Positions 35,929-48,032 of a stretch of 64,000 nucleotides of DNA are shown piece after piece. The notes beneath the pieces were generated by a model. The model did not search any database, was not told the DNA's origin, and worked only from the letters and a program-made list of their open reading frames with translations. Each line of letters starts with the position of its first letter. Position 1 is the stretch's first letter. The stretch lies in assembly GCA_029216955.1 (NCBI GenBank), contig JANAVB010023996.1:18491242-18555241 (forward strand), written 5' to 3'. This DNA is from Iris pallida. Its lineage: Eukaryota > Streptophyta > Magnoliopsida > Asparagales > Iridaceae. The translations under genes and the position numbers were made by a program.

Positions 35929-36022
35929 GTGTTGTGCTGTGATCTATATAACAATTAGTTAAAATGAATAAATAATTGCAATGTTACCTTGCTTTACCTA
36001 TAACACCTACTCTGATACATAT
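35929..36022 (-). other. Copia primer-binding site and short leader
   Basis: The PBS follows the LTR end directly (TATGTATCAGAGTAGG on the minus strand, matching the TGGTATCAGAG pattern of initiator tRNA-Met primers). About 75 AT-rich bases separate it from the gag ATG. Confidence 0.75.
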
Positions 36023-37096
36023 TGTAGGAATGAAATCGCAAAGCACAATACTCTAGAGGGGGGTGAATAGAGTTGGCAGCAGAATAATGCTAATTAAAAA
36101 ATATTAGCAGCAAGATCACATAATAATAATCACAACTAAATAATGTAAAGGCAGAGATAAGAAAGCAAACGCAAAGACAACGATGTATACTGGTTTCCCT
36201 CTGTTGAGGACTAGTCCAGTAGGTAGAACTCTTGCTACCAGTTGAATCCACTATTGGCAAAACCGTAAGTTTTCTTACGAAGTCCTTGCAACTTCTACAA
36301 CGCGAGCTTTGATACGAAGAACTCGTCCAACTTCAATTGTGAAGAGGTATTCTTCTAATCAAGCCTTCTGATTACAATCACTCAGAAACTTCTAGACCGC
36401 ACCGCACTGGCAAATCGACTAGAGGATTGTAATTGGCTTGGGATCTGAAATTTAAAGCTCGAGAAAACTCTTTGGAAGACTGAAAGCTTTAGATAGAGAG
36501 AAGATTGAAAGTGAATGAGCGAGTTAAAATGATCGAAATCCTTCTCTATTTATAGGAGTTTCAAAGACAGAATTCTGGCAGAATTCGGGCAGAATTCGGG
36601 CAGAACTCTATGAGAAAATCTCGGTCAAATCCGCAACTACAGGAGGACCAAGTTCAGAAGAATTCAAAAATCAAAACGACCACTAACAGAACTCTGGCCG
36701 AACTCTGGCCGAGTTCTGTCAGGGTTAGGTTAGGTATTTAAAAATAGTTTTTGGAAATTTTTGAAAACCTTTTTGAAAACCTTTTTAAAGTTTTTGTTAA
36801 TACGAATGTTTTTCAAAACTAAGGACATTTTAAAAGCATTTTGAAATCATTTTGGAATAGCCTATTTGCCAGTACGACTCGGTGTACAACGAATTCCTAG
36901 ACTCAATAAAATAAAAAATACATTGCTCAAAGAAATACAGACTCGAACAGGCAAACATCGCTTCGGTCTTGAACTGAGTAGATAGCCGTTCTTGATCATG
37001 TCCAAGAGTCCGAGATATCCTGACTAGCTTCATATATCGAGACAGAGTTTGATCAATTATTAAAATCAGTTTGACCATATGACCAATGGGCCAACA
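36023..37096 (-). repeat. Copia 5' LTR
   Basis: 1074 bases. On the minus strand it runs from TGTTGGCCC to TTCCTACA. TATAAATAG lies at 36554-36546. Upstream (36556-36609 and 36690-36715) are GAATTC- and GAACTCTGGCC-type repeats. The outer end abuts GTTGCAAGG of the neighbouring LTR, so the element inserted into that LTR. Confidence 0.9.
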
Positions 37097-37364
37097 GTTG
37101 CAAGGAAATAGGAAAGATGATCAGTTACGAGCAAGATAATTGAGGGCAATTTGTGTGAAGAAATACATATACTATTTTTCGAAAAATACATATAATACTT
37201 GAAACCATGTTTTTTACTAGTAAAAATAATTCTTGACGATATTTGAAAATACTTTATATATATATCCAATTTAAAATTTTACATTGTTATTAGTCATTTA
37301 TACGTTTAGACGAATACTTGAAAAAAATATTGAAATTCGTTTTTAGGCTCTCAAACATTTAAAA

Positions 37365-37438
<74 letters not shown>

Positions 37439-39391
37439 AGAAAAGTAACTTTTGTTAGTCAAAATATTTTAATAAAATATAGGAAAAAATAATTTTAGGG
37501 CTATTTAGTGGTGTCCAAATAATTTTGGAAAAATATGCGTTTATCAAATTTATTTAAATAAACAGAAATAATACACTACTAATTCTAAAATAATAATAAT
37601 ATAATAATACAAATAACAATAATAATAACAGTAATAATAATAATGATAATAATGATAGTAATAATACTAATAATAATGATGATAATAATAATAATAATAA
37701 ATCAGGGTAAGTTACAACAAACTTACTAAAGTTTGAGCCATAGCAACACTCAACAGAAATAAACACTGCTTCCTTTCCCCAAATGTTAACACAAGTGGAG
37801 AGAGAGAGAGAGGAAGGGATGAGAGAGTGTGAAGGAGTATAGAGCGAAGAGGGCAGGTGAGAGTTACCGGAGGGGGAGAGAGAGGCTTACCGACGGCCGG
37901 CTGAAGGAAGCGGCGGAAGGGCGGAAGGGCGGAAGGGCGGGGACATCGCTGGGAGGCAACGGGATGTGAGCGCATACGGGGGCGACCGTCCGGAGGTGAC
38001 GGGCAGCGTCGATCCCACAGATGCACGGTATGTCTTGGGTGAGCGACGCCGGGCTCGATCCAGGCGGCGAACAACGCCGGAGAGAGAGTCACCTCGGTGC
38101 ACTGTTCGGAGGAGGCACGATGGGGGTCGGGAAACGCGCCAACGGCGACCATAGCTTGCCGGGGCTGGGCGCTCGGCGTCTGAGAGGAGGAGGCGGAGGT
38201 TCGGTGTCGTGGCGAGGAAGTGTGGGACTACTCGGCACGTCGGTGGGGGAGGACGGGCGACGCGGACCGCAGTAGCTAGGCCCGGCGGATCTGGGGAGAG
38301 GCTCGGAATCGCCGGTGGCCAGGTAAGTTTAGGGTTAGGGTTTTGCCTTCTTCTTTCGTTTTGGTGGTGGTTTTTCGGATTGTGGCGGCGATGGCCAGAG
38401 TCGGGTGGCTGCGGATGGTTGTGTTTGTGGTGTCGGGAGGGGCTGTTGGGATCTGGTCGGGTAGATGGAGGTGATGGCAGGAGAGGAGCGAGGTTGGTGG
38501 TGATCGGGTTGAAGGAGGCGAAAGGGATGATGGCGATGGCAATAGTGGTGGTGTTGACGGTGGTAGCAATGGCGGGACGGCCAGCTTGCTAGGGTTAGGA
38601 TCAGGTCCGAGGTCTGGGGTTGTCGGACATGGCCAAAGTGTACATGTAAAAGAAAAAGTAGTGGATGGAAAATTGTGACACCGACACGATGCACGGATTT
38701 TGTGGAAAATTGGTTGTGGAGAGAATTATGGAGGAGTTCCTGCCTATTTATAGGATGTGGGAATTTCCATTAGGATAAGGATTAGGATTATTTAAATCCC
38801 TCCATTAGATAATATTATTAAATTTAAATTTATTTAAACTCGTTTAAAACCATTTTTAAATTTAAAGCTACAAGTCAATAAAATCTTTTCCAATTTAAAT
38901 CATCGCAATTTATTAAATATGAAATCAAACAATTTTTAAAATATCTTTTTTCAAAATAATAAAATAATGATAATAATTAATTTCAAAAATTAAAATAAAT
39001 ATTTAAATATTTGAAATACTTTATTTTGTAATTGAATAGAATAATTAGGGTTTTTGGAAACTAAAATATACACGAAATTAAATTTTCATGTACCTCGCAA
39101 ATAGAATATTTACATAAATTATAATTTTCTAAATTACCAATAAAATAATTAATAGCCTTTTTATAATAAAATAAATTTTGGCAATCGCGACGTGACAAAT
39201 AAATACTTATTTTCTATGCAAAGGAATCTTTTTAAAAATAATTGTATATAAAATATATATCGTCTCGCAATTTTGTATGCTAGTATAAATACGAAAATCG
39301 CGAACTCGTACGCGACGTACAATTTAGAAATTAAAAGTTGATTCCAAATTAATTTAGAAAAAAATTATAGTAGAAATTAAGGGGTTTACAT
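37097..39391 (-). repeat. LARD-like element 3' LTR, U5 end missing
   Basis: On the minus strand it starts TGTAAACCCC at 39391. TATA box (TATAAATAG) at 38752-38744, followed by a GC-rich 0.8-kb transcribed part, then AAT repeats (37590-37700) and a (TA)n run (37368-37436). It aligns with the right copy to AGTTGCAAGG, then stops at the copia LTR. A telomere-like TTTAGGGTTAGGG lies at 38328-38340. ORFs here are open in several frames and are not credible genes. Confidence 0.75.
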
Positions 39392-42370
39392 CCTACCTAA
39401 CTTAAAAGAATTTTGTCCTCGAAATTTAGGAATAGATAGGATAGGTAGGGTTGAGGTAACAGAAATTTGATCAAGTTAAAAGGCAGACAATGGAATTGAT
39501 TTGTATAATCAAATATTACGATAGCTAGGAAAAATGAATTCATGGGTATGGTTTGGAAGACATCCCATGACAACTATCAATTTCGATCAACAAAATATGT
39601 ACTCAATATAGGCAAGACTCTTCCACCACGATCTTACAATATATTCCAAATCTTATTTGTTTTTGATATTGCCATAATTCTTGGCATAATCATCAAGGCA
39701 TTTCTATATTCAATCTTCAAACTTCAACTTGTGTTTTCGATATTGTCATAACCCTCGATAATCATCAATGTCTTTTTGCATTCAACCTTTCGTCTATTAT
39801 TCTTCACAAAATTTTATAAACCCACCTCTCTTTTGTTTTACCTCCAAATTTTACTCGTAAAATCTTGAATTCCTACTATATTTATATATCGAATCTGTTA
39901 TCCGAACGATCGAAATTAGATAAGCCCAAAATAAATTTAAATTTTCTTTTCTTAATCATATCTATATATGCATAGATATTTTCTCCAAATAGAATTCGTC
40001 ATTCATACTCTCCTCAAAATAGATATTCAATGAATCTCTATCCTTCTTTCCCAACATAAATATGCGCATTTCCTCGAGCTTTAATTTCCTTGAAATTCAA
40101 ATTTCAAAATCTTTAATCAAGGTAGTTGAAGTAAAGGTCAACTCTTCTCGGAAATTTAGATTTATTTTCAACATAAAGAAAATTTTATCCCTTATGCATC
40201 AAACATACACTTCATTTCAACTTTAGATTAATCTCAAACCTTTTGGCACTCGCAAATATACTATCCTTTGATCTCCCCAAAACATAATATCACACCTCTT
40301 AATCAAATAGCACATTTAACTAATATCTCATAATCACGTATCATTTTACTTGATTAAGCCACTAATCTCCTTTATGATGCTTTCCAATCTAGCCCCTGTC
40401 TAACCAAAGGATGTCATGATCAATTCTTTATCTAAGCCCAATGAATCACAAGAGCAAGGTTGCATGAATAATAACAGAGTAAAGTAAAATTTTCGAAGAG
40501 AAAATCAAAACGATTTAGAAGTAAGTATTGGTTAGGCTCAATGGTCGTGGTAGGATTTAGATAATAATTACTAATTTCTGCACAAAATTAAAATTTATGG
40601 GCCTAAGCAATTTAAGATAACGCACAAAAATAAAAGGCACGGGTTAACAATAAGCACATGCTAAGCATTTAAGGAATTTAAGTAGAACACAATCACATAT
40701 CGGGTTGAAAGAATTTAGTCGAGATTTAGTCCCTATCTGTGGTCGAAAAAGTATATCGGTATCATGGTAGGGTTATGATTTAGTCTTTATGACCTGAAAG
40801 TCGCATCATAAAAATAGAGTACAAGGGGACATGTTTTAGTGGGACATGATATACCTACATGAAGGTGGGCTCGTCTAAAAGAAAAAGTCTAGTGTTGTTC
40901 TCCAAATATCAAAGTCACGACAAAAGACACAAAAGAATTTAAAAAGAAAGTGGGAGATCATGAGATAATGATTAACGCCCAAAATAAATGACCAAGTTAA
41001 AGTATGAAATAAAGATAATTTGGATTCTAGTATCAAGGTAAAATAAGTTAGAATACAGTTTTTAGAGAGAAAATAGTCTCATGGATAAGGGTATGGTTAA
41101 GGAAGTGATTCTAATCATTTATAAGTTTCAAACAATTAGATGGCCACGAATAGAGATCTAGAATTGAGGGAAGGTCGAGTAAGTCAAAGGATATGTTCAT
41201 CGGTTTGGTCGATGACTAACTATACTTGTGTATATGCAATATCATAATCATAGGTGGTATGGCAATCTAATGTAGAATACTTCTTTCTCACTAGGGTGAC
41301 CTTTCTTGCTTCTTAGTCCTCTACCAATATGATCTAATCTAAATTTTAAGTTCCTCGAAGTTTCTCAATAAAATTTTCAAGATACTCCGCCTCAATTACC
41401 AATTATCTTAGCCTGTCAAGTTTAATTTAAATCTCTAATCAATCTCGAAATAGTCCTTGTATATCGCAAACGAACATACTTTTTTTTACCAAAATTTAAA
41501 TATCCATAATCAAGGCTTTAAAGTCAAAATTTAAATAACTCTATAAATCATAGTTCATAGGACAAAATTTAAAATTTGAATTTTTCCTTCAAAGTCGATA
41601 TCTTCCAAATTTTTTAAAAAAAAATCTTCCATCATCTCTTCAAAATTTAATAAACTTATAAATCGTACGCGCAATTTAAAACCTCAAGTTCTCTCCCTTC
41701 TAAACTTTCGTCTTCTCTAGTTGTCTAAAAAGTCATAATTAAAACTCCTTAAGTAATCTCGAGATAAACTTTATAATATTACAATCAAACTTTTTAAAGT
41801 TAACTGTAGATCATGCGTCACAATATAAAAACTTAAGTTATTTCTCAATCGATTTCATATCCCTAATAAATCATAACTATTTCACCATTTGAAAAAAATT
41901 CGTAATCAAAAAATTATTTTCTCGATCTAGCTATCCTCTTGTGTATACCACCTTGTAATTTTAAAATAAAATTTAAACTATCCTTTGATGGCGGTAATAT
42001 GCTACTACCCAACTTGGAATAAACTAATCTTTAAAAGTCATACTTTTAGGAAAAATGTCTTTATAACTCAAATAAGACCTCAATGTATACTAGTTGTCAC
42101 TGTAATCTTCCTAGCCATGTGTTTGACCTATGAGCATGTACTAGTATAGTCATCTTACTAAGCACAAACTAAGAATTTACGGTAGAAGGTGTCAAGCAAG
42201 ATGCAAATCAAGGAGGTCGAATGAGAGTTCGAAATTTTGAAGTCAAGAAAGGATGTCAAGTAGGTGGATGAGATTCTAGACTCTAATCCTATATTGCAGG
42301 CCCGTTCGGTACAGCCATGTAACCGAAACGAAAAACTAGACCTGTATGGGCCACCACAAAAACATGTACT
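39392..42370 (-). other. Internal region of the LARD-like element, no coding capacity
   Basis: About 3 kb, strongly AT-rich, with no ORF longer than about 70 codons on either strand and no gag or pol motif that I can find. This is the expected picture for a non-autonomous derivative or a very old one. Confidence 0.65.
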
Positions 42371-45300
42371 GCCCCAGTCCTAAATACTTGAGACTAGATA
42401 CGTATCATGCCAGCTGTATACATACGAGTAAATATACGGCTCGTATGTATACATAAGCTGTAAAATGTAGAAAGCCAAGACACTAAATCTCATCCACAAA
42501 GATAAATAATAATATAAAAGCAACTTTGAGTTTGTCATGTATACAATCGTTGGGCGGAGACAAATCCACTACCAACTAATTTAAATAAGGAAGAAATATA
42601 CAAAGAAAGTGATTGGTCGAGCGAAGCAATGACGAGTCCAAAAGTAATCATCACGAAGGAAGGAATGGCCTTAGCTAGAGCACCTGCAAGAAATTACGAA
42701 CACACACCTGGAGAGATCACCAGGTCCTCAGAGGGACGTAACAAGACACATAATATCATGCCAATAACTGAATAAATAAAGCTCAACAGAAAAGTATGCA
42801 CGAGTAAAGGTTCCTAACCATTCTATGTGATATGCATTTTGAGGACAACGTTCTTCGCAGGGGCTGTAACGGATTCACGCAAGCAAGTAATAAAGAGTGG
42901 CAGTAAGTAGCGCTCATCCGAGTCACTATCGGCCCTGGGCAGAAGGTAGTGCTCATAAGAGTCACCCTCGGCCCAAAATGTGTGTAAAAATAAATATAGC
43001 CCCTACGCTAATAACTGTCCTCTCCCCCCATGATACTATACATGGGTCGTCTCCACGACACTGTTTAATCTTTAATAACTGCCAAGTCTTCTACACAAAT
43101 CTATTAGTAGTCATATCCTAACGCACGGCCTGTACACACCGATGTACGGTCGGTACGCAAGTCCGAAGCTATATGCGACTCACAACTCACACACAACCCG
43201 TGGCACATCGTGACAGTTTATGAGATGCACTAAACATACGGTGGTCCCTTAACTCTAAGCCAATTGCATAAAGTATAATAATTTGCATCTATTTATAGTT
43301 TTGAAAGAACAATATAAAAAAACATGCATGATATTGAGCAAGAAATTTAACAGTAAAGGCAAGGTGTCTTGCCTGGTGTGTCGCCTGGTGTGGTACGATA
43401 TTCTGACATGTCTTGATTTGTCCGCTAGCCATGGTCGATGCATAAAGTCGAAGTTGCAAGGAAATAGAAAAGATGATCAGTTACGATCAAGATAATTGAG
43501 GGCAATTTGTGTGAAGAAATACATATACTATTTTTCGGAAAATACGTATAATACTTGAAACCATGTTTTTTACTAGTAAAAATAATTCTTGACGGTATTT
43601 GAAAATACTTTATATATATATCCAATTTAAAATTTTACATTGTTATTAGTCATTTATACGTTTAGATGAATACTTGAAAAAAATATCGAAATTCGTTTTT
43701 TGGCTCTCAAACATTTAAAAATATATATATATTGTAGAAAAGTAACTTTTGTTAGTCAAAATATTTTAATAAAATATAGGAAAAAATAATTTTAGGGCTA
43801 TTTAGTGGTTTCCAAATAATTTTAGAAAAAAATGCATTTATCAAATTTATTTAAATAAACAGAAATAATACACTACTAATTCTAAAATAATAATAATATA
43901 ATAATACTAATAATAATAATAATAACAGTAATAATAATAATGATAATAATGATAGTAATAATACTAATAATAATGATGATAATAATAATAATAATAATAA
44001 ATCAGGGTAAGTTACATCAAACTTACTAAAGTTTGAGCCATAGCAACACTCAACAGAAATAAACACTGCTTCCTTTCCCCAAATGTTAACTCAAGTGGAG
44101 AGAGAGAGAGAGAGGAAGGGATGAGAGAGTGTGAAGGAGTATAGAGAGAAGAGGGCGGGTGAGAGTTGCCGGAGGGGAAGAGAGAGGCTTACCGGCGGCC
44201 GGCTGAAGGAAGCGGCGGAAGGGCGACGACATCGCTGGGAGGCAGCGGGATGTGAGCACATGCGGGGGCGACCGGCCGGAGGTGACGGGCGGCGTCGGTC
44301 GCACAGACGCACGGGATGGCTTGGGTGAGCGGCGCCGGGCTCGATCCAGGTGGAGAACAACGCCGGAGGGAGAGTCACCTCGGTGCACTGTTCGGAGGAG
44401 GCACGATGGGGGTCGGGAAACGCGCCAACGGCGACCGCAGCTCGTCGGGGCTGGGCGCTCGGCGGCTGAGAGGAGGAGGCGGAGGTCCGGTGTCGTGGCG
44501 AGGAAGGGGAGGACTACTCGGCACGTCGGTGGGGGAGGACGGGCGACGCAGACCGCAGTAGCTAGGCCCGACGGATCTGTGGAGAGGCTCGGCGTCGCTG
44601 GTGGCCAGGTAAGTTTAGGGTTAGGGTTTTGCCTTCTTCTTTCGTTTTGGTGGTGGTTTTTCGGATTGGGGCGGCGATGGCCAGAGTCGGGTGGCTGCGG
44701 ATGGTTGTGTTTGTGGTGTCGGGAGGGGCTGTTGGGATCTGGTCGGGTAGATGTAGGTGATGGCAGGCGAGGAGCGAGGTTGGTGGTGATCGGGTTGAAG
44801 GAGGCGAAGGGGATGATGGCGATGGCAACAGTGGTGGTGTTGACGGTGGAAGCAATGGCGGGACGGCCAGCTTGCTAGGGTTAGGATTAGGTCCGAGGTC
44901 CGGGGTTGTCGGACATGGCCAAAGTGTACATATAAAAGAAAAAGTAGTGAATGGAAAATTGCGACACCGACACGATGCACGGATTTTGTGGAAAATTGGT
45001 TGTGGAGAGAATTATGGAGGAGTACTTGTCTATTTATAGGATGTGGGAATTTCCATTAGGATAAGGATTGGGATTGTTTAAATCCCTCCATTAGATAATA
45101 ATATTAAATTTAAATTCATTTAAACTCGTTTAAAACCATTTTTAAATTTAAATCTACAAGTCAATAAAATCTTTTCCAATTTAAATCATCGCAATTTATT
45201 AAATATGAAATCAAACAATTTTTAAAATATCTTTTTCAAAATAATAAAATAATAATAATAATTAATTTTGAAAATTAAAATAAATATTTAAATATTTGAA

Positions 45301-45677
45301 ATACTTTATTTTGTAATTGAATAGAATAATTAGGGATTTTGGAAACTAAAATATACACGAAATTAAATTTTCATGTACCTCGCAAATAGAATATTTACAT
45401 AAATTATAATTTTCTAAATTACCAATAAAATAATTAATAGCCTTTTTATAATAAAATAAATTTTGGCAATCGCGACGTGACAAATAAATACTTATTTTCT
45501 ATGCAAAGGAATTTTTTTAAAAATAATTATATATAAAATATATATCGTCTCGCAATTTTGCATGCTACGTATAAATACGAAAATCGCGAACTCGTATGCG
45601 ACGTACAATTTAGAAATTAAAAGTTGATTCCAAATTAATTTAGAAAAAAATCATAGTAGAAATTTAGGGGTTTTATA
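42371..45677 (-). repeat. LARD-like element 5' LTR
   Basis: About 3.3 kb. The start on the minus strand reads TATAAAACCCC (TG to TA). TATA box at 45038-45030, GC-rich part 44090-44880, AAT repeats 43880-44000. The part 42371-43455 has no partner in the left LTR. It contains an imperfect duplication (GTAGCGCTCAT/GTAGTGCTCAT, 42907-42975). The exact inner end is inferred from the motif shared with 61944. Confidence 0.6.
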
Positions 45678-45685
45678 ATACCGTC

Positions 45686-47448
45686 ATGGATATTAAAGGA
45701 AAGACAAAGGACAATCCAAAAGCAAGACAAGACATTGCCGAGATATGCAAGCGTTCTTATCTGAACTTGATACAAAGGGGAGCTGCTGGACAATTAAGTA
45801 AGCCGATAGCACAATACACATTGAGCAAGGAAGATAGATTAATAATCTGCAAGTGGGTATCTACTTTAAGATTTCCCGACGGCTATGTGTCGAATTTGTC
45901 TAAATGCGTTGATCTCAATGAACGCAAGCTAACGAGAATGAAGAGTTATGACTGCCACGTGTTTATTGAAAGATTACTGCCCATTGCTTTGAAAGAGTTG
46001 TTACCTTCTGCTCTATGGGTTCTGTTGGCCGAACTATCTATATTCTTTAGGGATATTTGTTCAACTAAGTTGACTGTGCAACACATGGTGAACTTGAGGA
46101 GAAGATTATCTTAACAATTTGCAAGTTGGAAAAAATATTTCCTCCTTGCTTCTTCGACAACAAGGAGCATCTACCGATTCATGTAGCATACGAAGCCCGT
46201 ATCGGTGCATCTGTTTATTATCGATGGATGTACCCATCTGAAAGGTACATAAAAATCGATATAATTTAAGTTGAATTTCGTGGGTTTTAAAATTCATTCT
46301 TAATTCTCAAGATAATTTGACTCTCTAGATACCTACACCATCTAAAGAAGAAAGTTGGCAACAAGGCTCATATAGAGGCTTCGATATGCGAAGCCTATTT
46401 TATCGAAGAGATGTCAAACTTCTGTTCCATTTATTCGATACTCATGTTAAGACAAATCGAAATGGACCTCAAAGGAATGACGAGGACGTTGAGGATGGAG
46501 GTATATTCAATGTAAGGGGCAAGCCTGTTGGGGCTAGTAAAAGAGGGTGGGTGACAGACGACGAGTATGATGCCGCTCACCGATATGTCTTGTTAAACTA
46601 TGACATACAAGAAGTAAGAGATTTGGAGAAGTAAGTCAGTACACTTGCACTCGTTATAGTCTCTAATTTGATGAAGTAAGTGACTACACTTATATATTCT
46701 TATTTTCTCTAATAGTGTATTTAGAGATGAAGTCAAAATGAGGACACCCGATATTACCGATAAGGGACTTCAAAGAGAGGTTGATTGTACATTTCCGTCA
46801 TGGTTTCGCAAATACGTAAGTAACTGAGATTATAATTGAGATTATAAATATATAATATAAAACATTTAAATTATAAATATTTATTTACAGGTTTTATTGC
46901 CTGAAACAACACTCACTCATGAGAGTGTTCGTTATCTGGCATTGGGACCGAAGAAGCAAATAAAGACTTGGTCAGGCTATGTCGTTAATGGCTTCAGGTT
47001 TAAGTCAACTCAGAATGCTATAAATGTCGAATTTATCAATGACGGCATCAGTACCAAGGATTCCGTTGTTTGCATAAGAGGCACCATCTATGACGACGAG
47101 CCGGACTTTGACTATTATGGAGATCTTCGGGATATTGTAGATTTACAATATATTGGACCATATGATATGCATATTGTGATGTTCAAATGTGAGTGGTTCG
47201 ATACGACACCAAATATCGGTTGGAGAATCGATAAACAATTTGGATTTGTCGATATAAATCATCGCAGGAGGTATAGAGGGTCCGATACATTTGTGATAGC
47301 AAATCAGACTGTTCAAGTCTACTATACAAGCTACCCAAGGCATCGTAGAGATCGATTTAACTGGTGGGCAGTATTGAAGATTAAATCTAGAAATACATTC
47401 AACGTTGGAGACCCAGCATACCAAGAGGACCAGATCCAAAAGTCCTAA
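45686..47448 (+). pseudogene. TNP2-like transposase, C-terminal part (DUF4218/DUF4216)
   Basis: Exons: 45686-46244, 46329-46630, 46716-46815, 46891-47448, with GT/AG introns and matching phases. The first exon is DUF4218-like (MDIKGKTKDNPKAR, then YTLSKED, FPDGYVSNLSKCV and a CHVFIERLLP region) and the last is DUF4216-like. Single-base frame changes lie near 46090 and 46430. After the stop at 47446-47448 the same frame continues to an acidic tail (47580-47787, almost all Glu/Asp). The intact enzyme binds the transposon ends and cuts them. The catalytic N-terminal part is not in the window. Confidence 0.85.
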
Positions 47449-47579
47449 TACTTGGGACAACACTCGGATACAATAGATGTTGAAGATATTATTGAGGAAA
47501 ATAGAAGGGAGGAAGAGGTTGATACACAAGACTTAGCTGTCAACCAGGGGAGAAAGAGGCGTCTTGTCCCAAATATTGA

Positions 47580-47601
47580 GGCAGAAGAAGAAGAATAAGA
47601 A

Positions 47602-47633
<32 letters not shown>

Positions 47634-47787
47634 AGACGAAGAAGAAGAAGTAGAAGAAGAAGAAGAAGACAAATTTGATGAGGATGAGGATACAGATAAA
47701 ATCGACGATGACGATAAGGATGAGGATGAGGATGAGGAGGATGATGATGAAGATGAGGCCGAGGATGAGAACGAAGACGATGATTAG
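47580..47787 (+). repeat. GAA/GAT-rich low-complexity tail after the transposase
   Basis: A run of GAA, GAG and GAT codons, in the transposase frame, ending at GATGATTAG. It has one stop inside (47596-47598). It was probably the acidic C-terminus of the protein before the stop at 47446 arose. Confidence 0.65.
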
Positions 47788-48032
47788 GTTAAATATTGTT
47801 GTATATTAAAAACACTTCCAATTACGTAAATTAAGTTTGACCTCATAAAAGTAATTACGTGAATTCATGTTTTTTCATTCGATTATTTACTTATTGCAGA
47901 TGGCACTCCTAGTCTTTTTCGTCGCGGCGGCACTCGTCTCCCTACTGGTGGTATGTATATTTTAGTTTAGAATTTTATATTTATTTACACTTTTATATTG
48001 TTATTTATGTTTATGTGTTCTATTTATAGGTC
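47788..48032 (+). other. Gap between the two CACTA genes, with a possible short first exon
   Basis: AT-rich, except 47901-47949, which lies between an AG acceptor and a GTATG donor and could be an early exon of the second gene. An AG at 48028-48029 precedes the ORF that follows. Confidence 0.4.

Larger units (their letters stand above)
28279..37096 (-). mobile_element. Ty1/copia retrotransposon, SIRE/Maximus type, minus strand
   Basis: Read on the minus strand: 5' LTR 37096-36023, PBS (TATGTATCAGAGTAGG, like the initiator-Met type) at 36022-36006, gag, protease, integrase, RT, RNase H, an extra ORF, purine tracts, and a 3' LTR truncated at 28279. The integrase-before-RT order defines Ty1/copia. 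The gag start, two zinc-knuckle regions, roughly 1-kb LTR and third ORF fit SIRE. The coding frame is broken many times. Confidence 0.9.
37097..45677 (-). mobile_element. Non-coding LTR element (LARD-like), minus strand
   Basis: Two long direct repeats, 37097-39391 and 43456-45677, flank a region without ORFs. Read on the minus strand the left repeat is preceded by a GAGGACAAAATTCTTTTAAG-like stretch, usual just before the 3' LTR of Del/Tekay-type gypsy elements. At 42370 the minus strand reads GTGGTGGCCCATACAGGTC, nearly as after the LTR at 61943, so the right LTR probably runs to about 42371 and the left one is truncated. No target duplication can be seen, since the left end is broken. Confidence 0.7.

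Noticed and set aside
37554..37766. Leu-rich ORF resembling a membrane protein (also 43851-44066)
   Set aside because: Translation of AAT trinucleotide repeats in the LTRs.
37712..38694. ORFs of 82-146 codons on both strands, repeated at 44086-44980
   Set aside because: Same GC-rich composition effect inside the two LTRs of the LARD-like element; frames are not conserved between the two copies by constraint that I can see.
39542..39751. 69-codon plus-strand ORF with a hydrophobic end
   Set aside because: Isolated short ORF in AT-rich internal sequence, no family resemblance.
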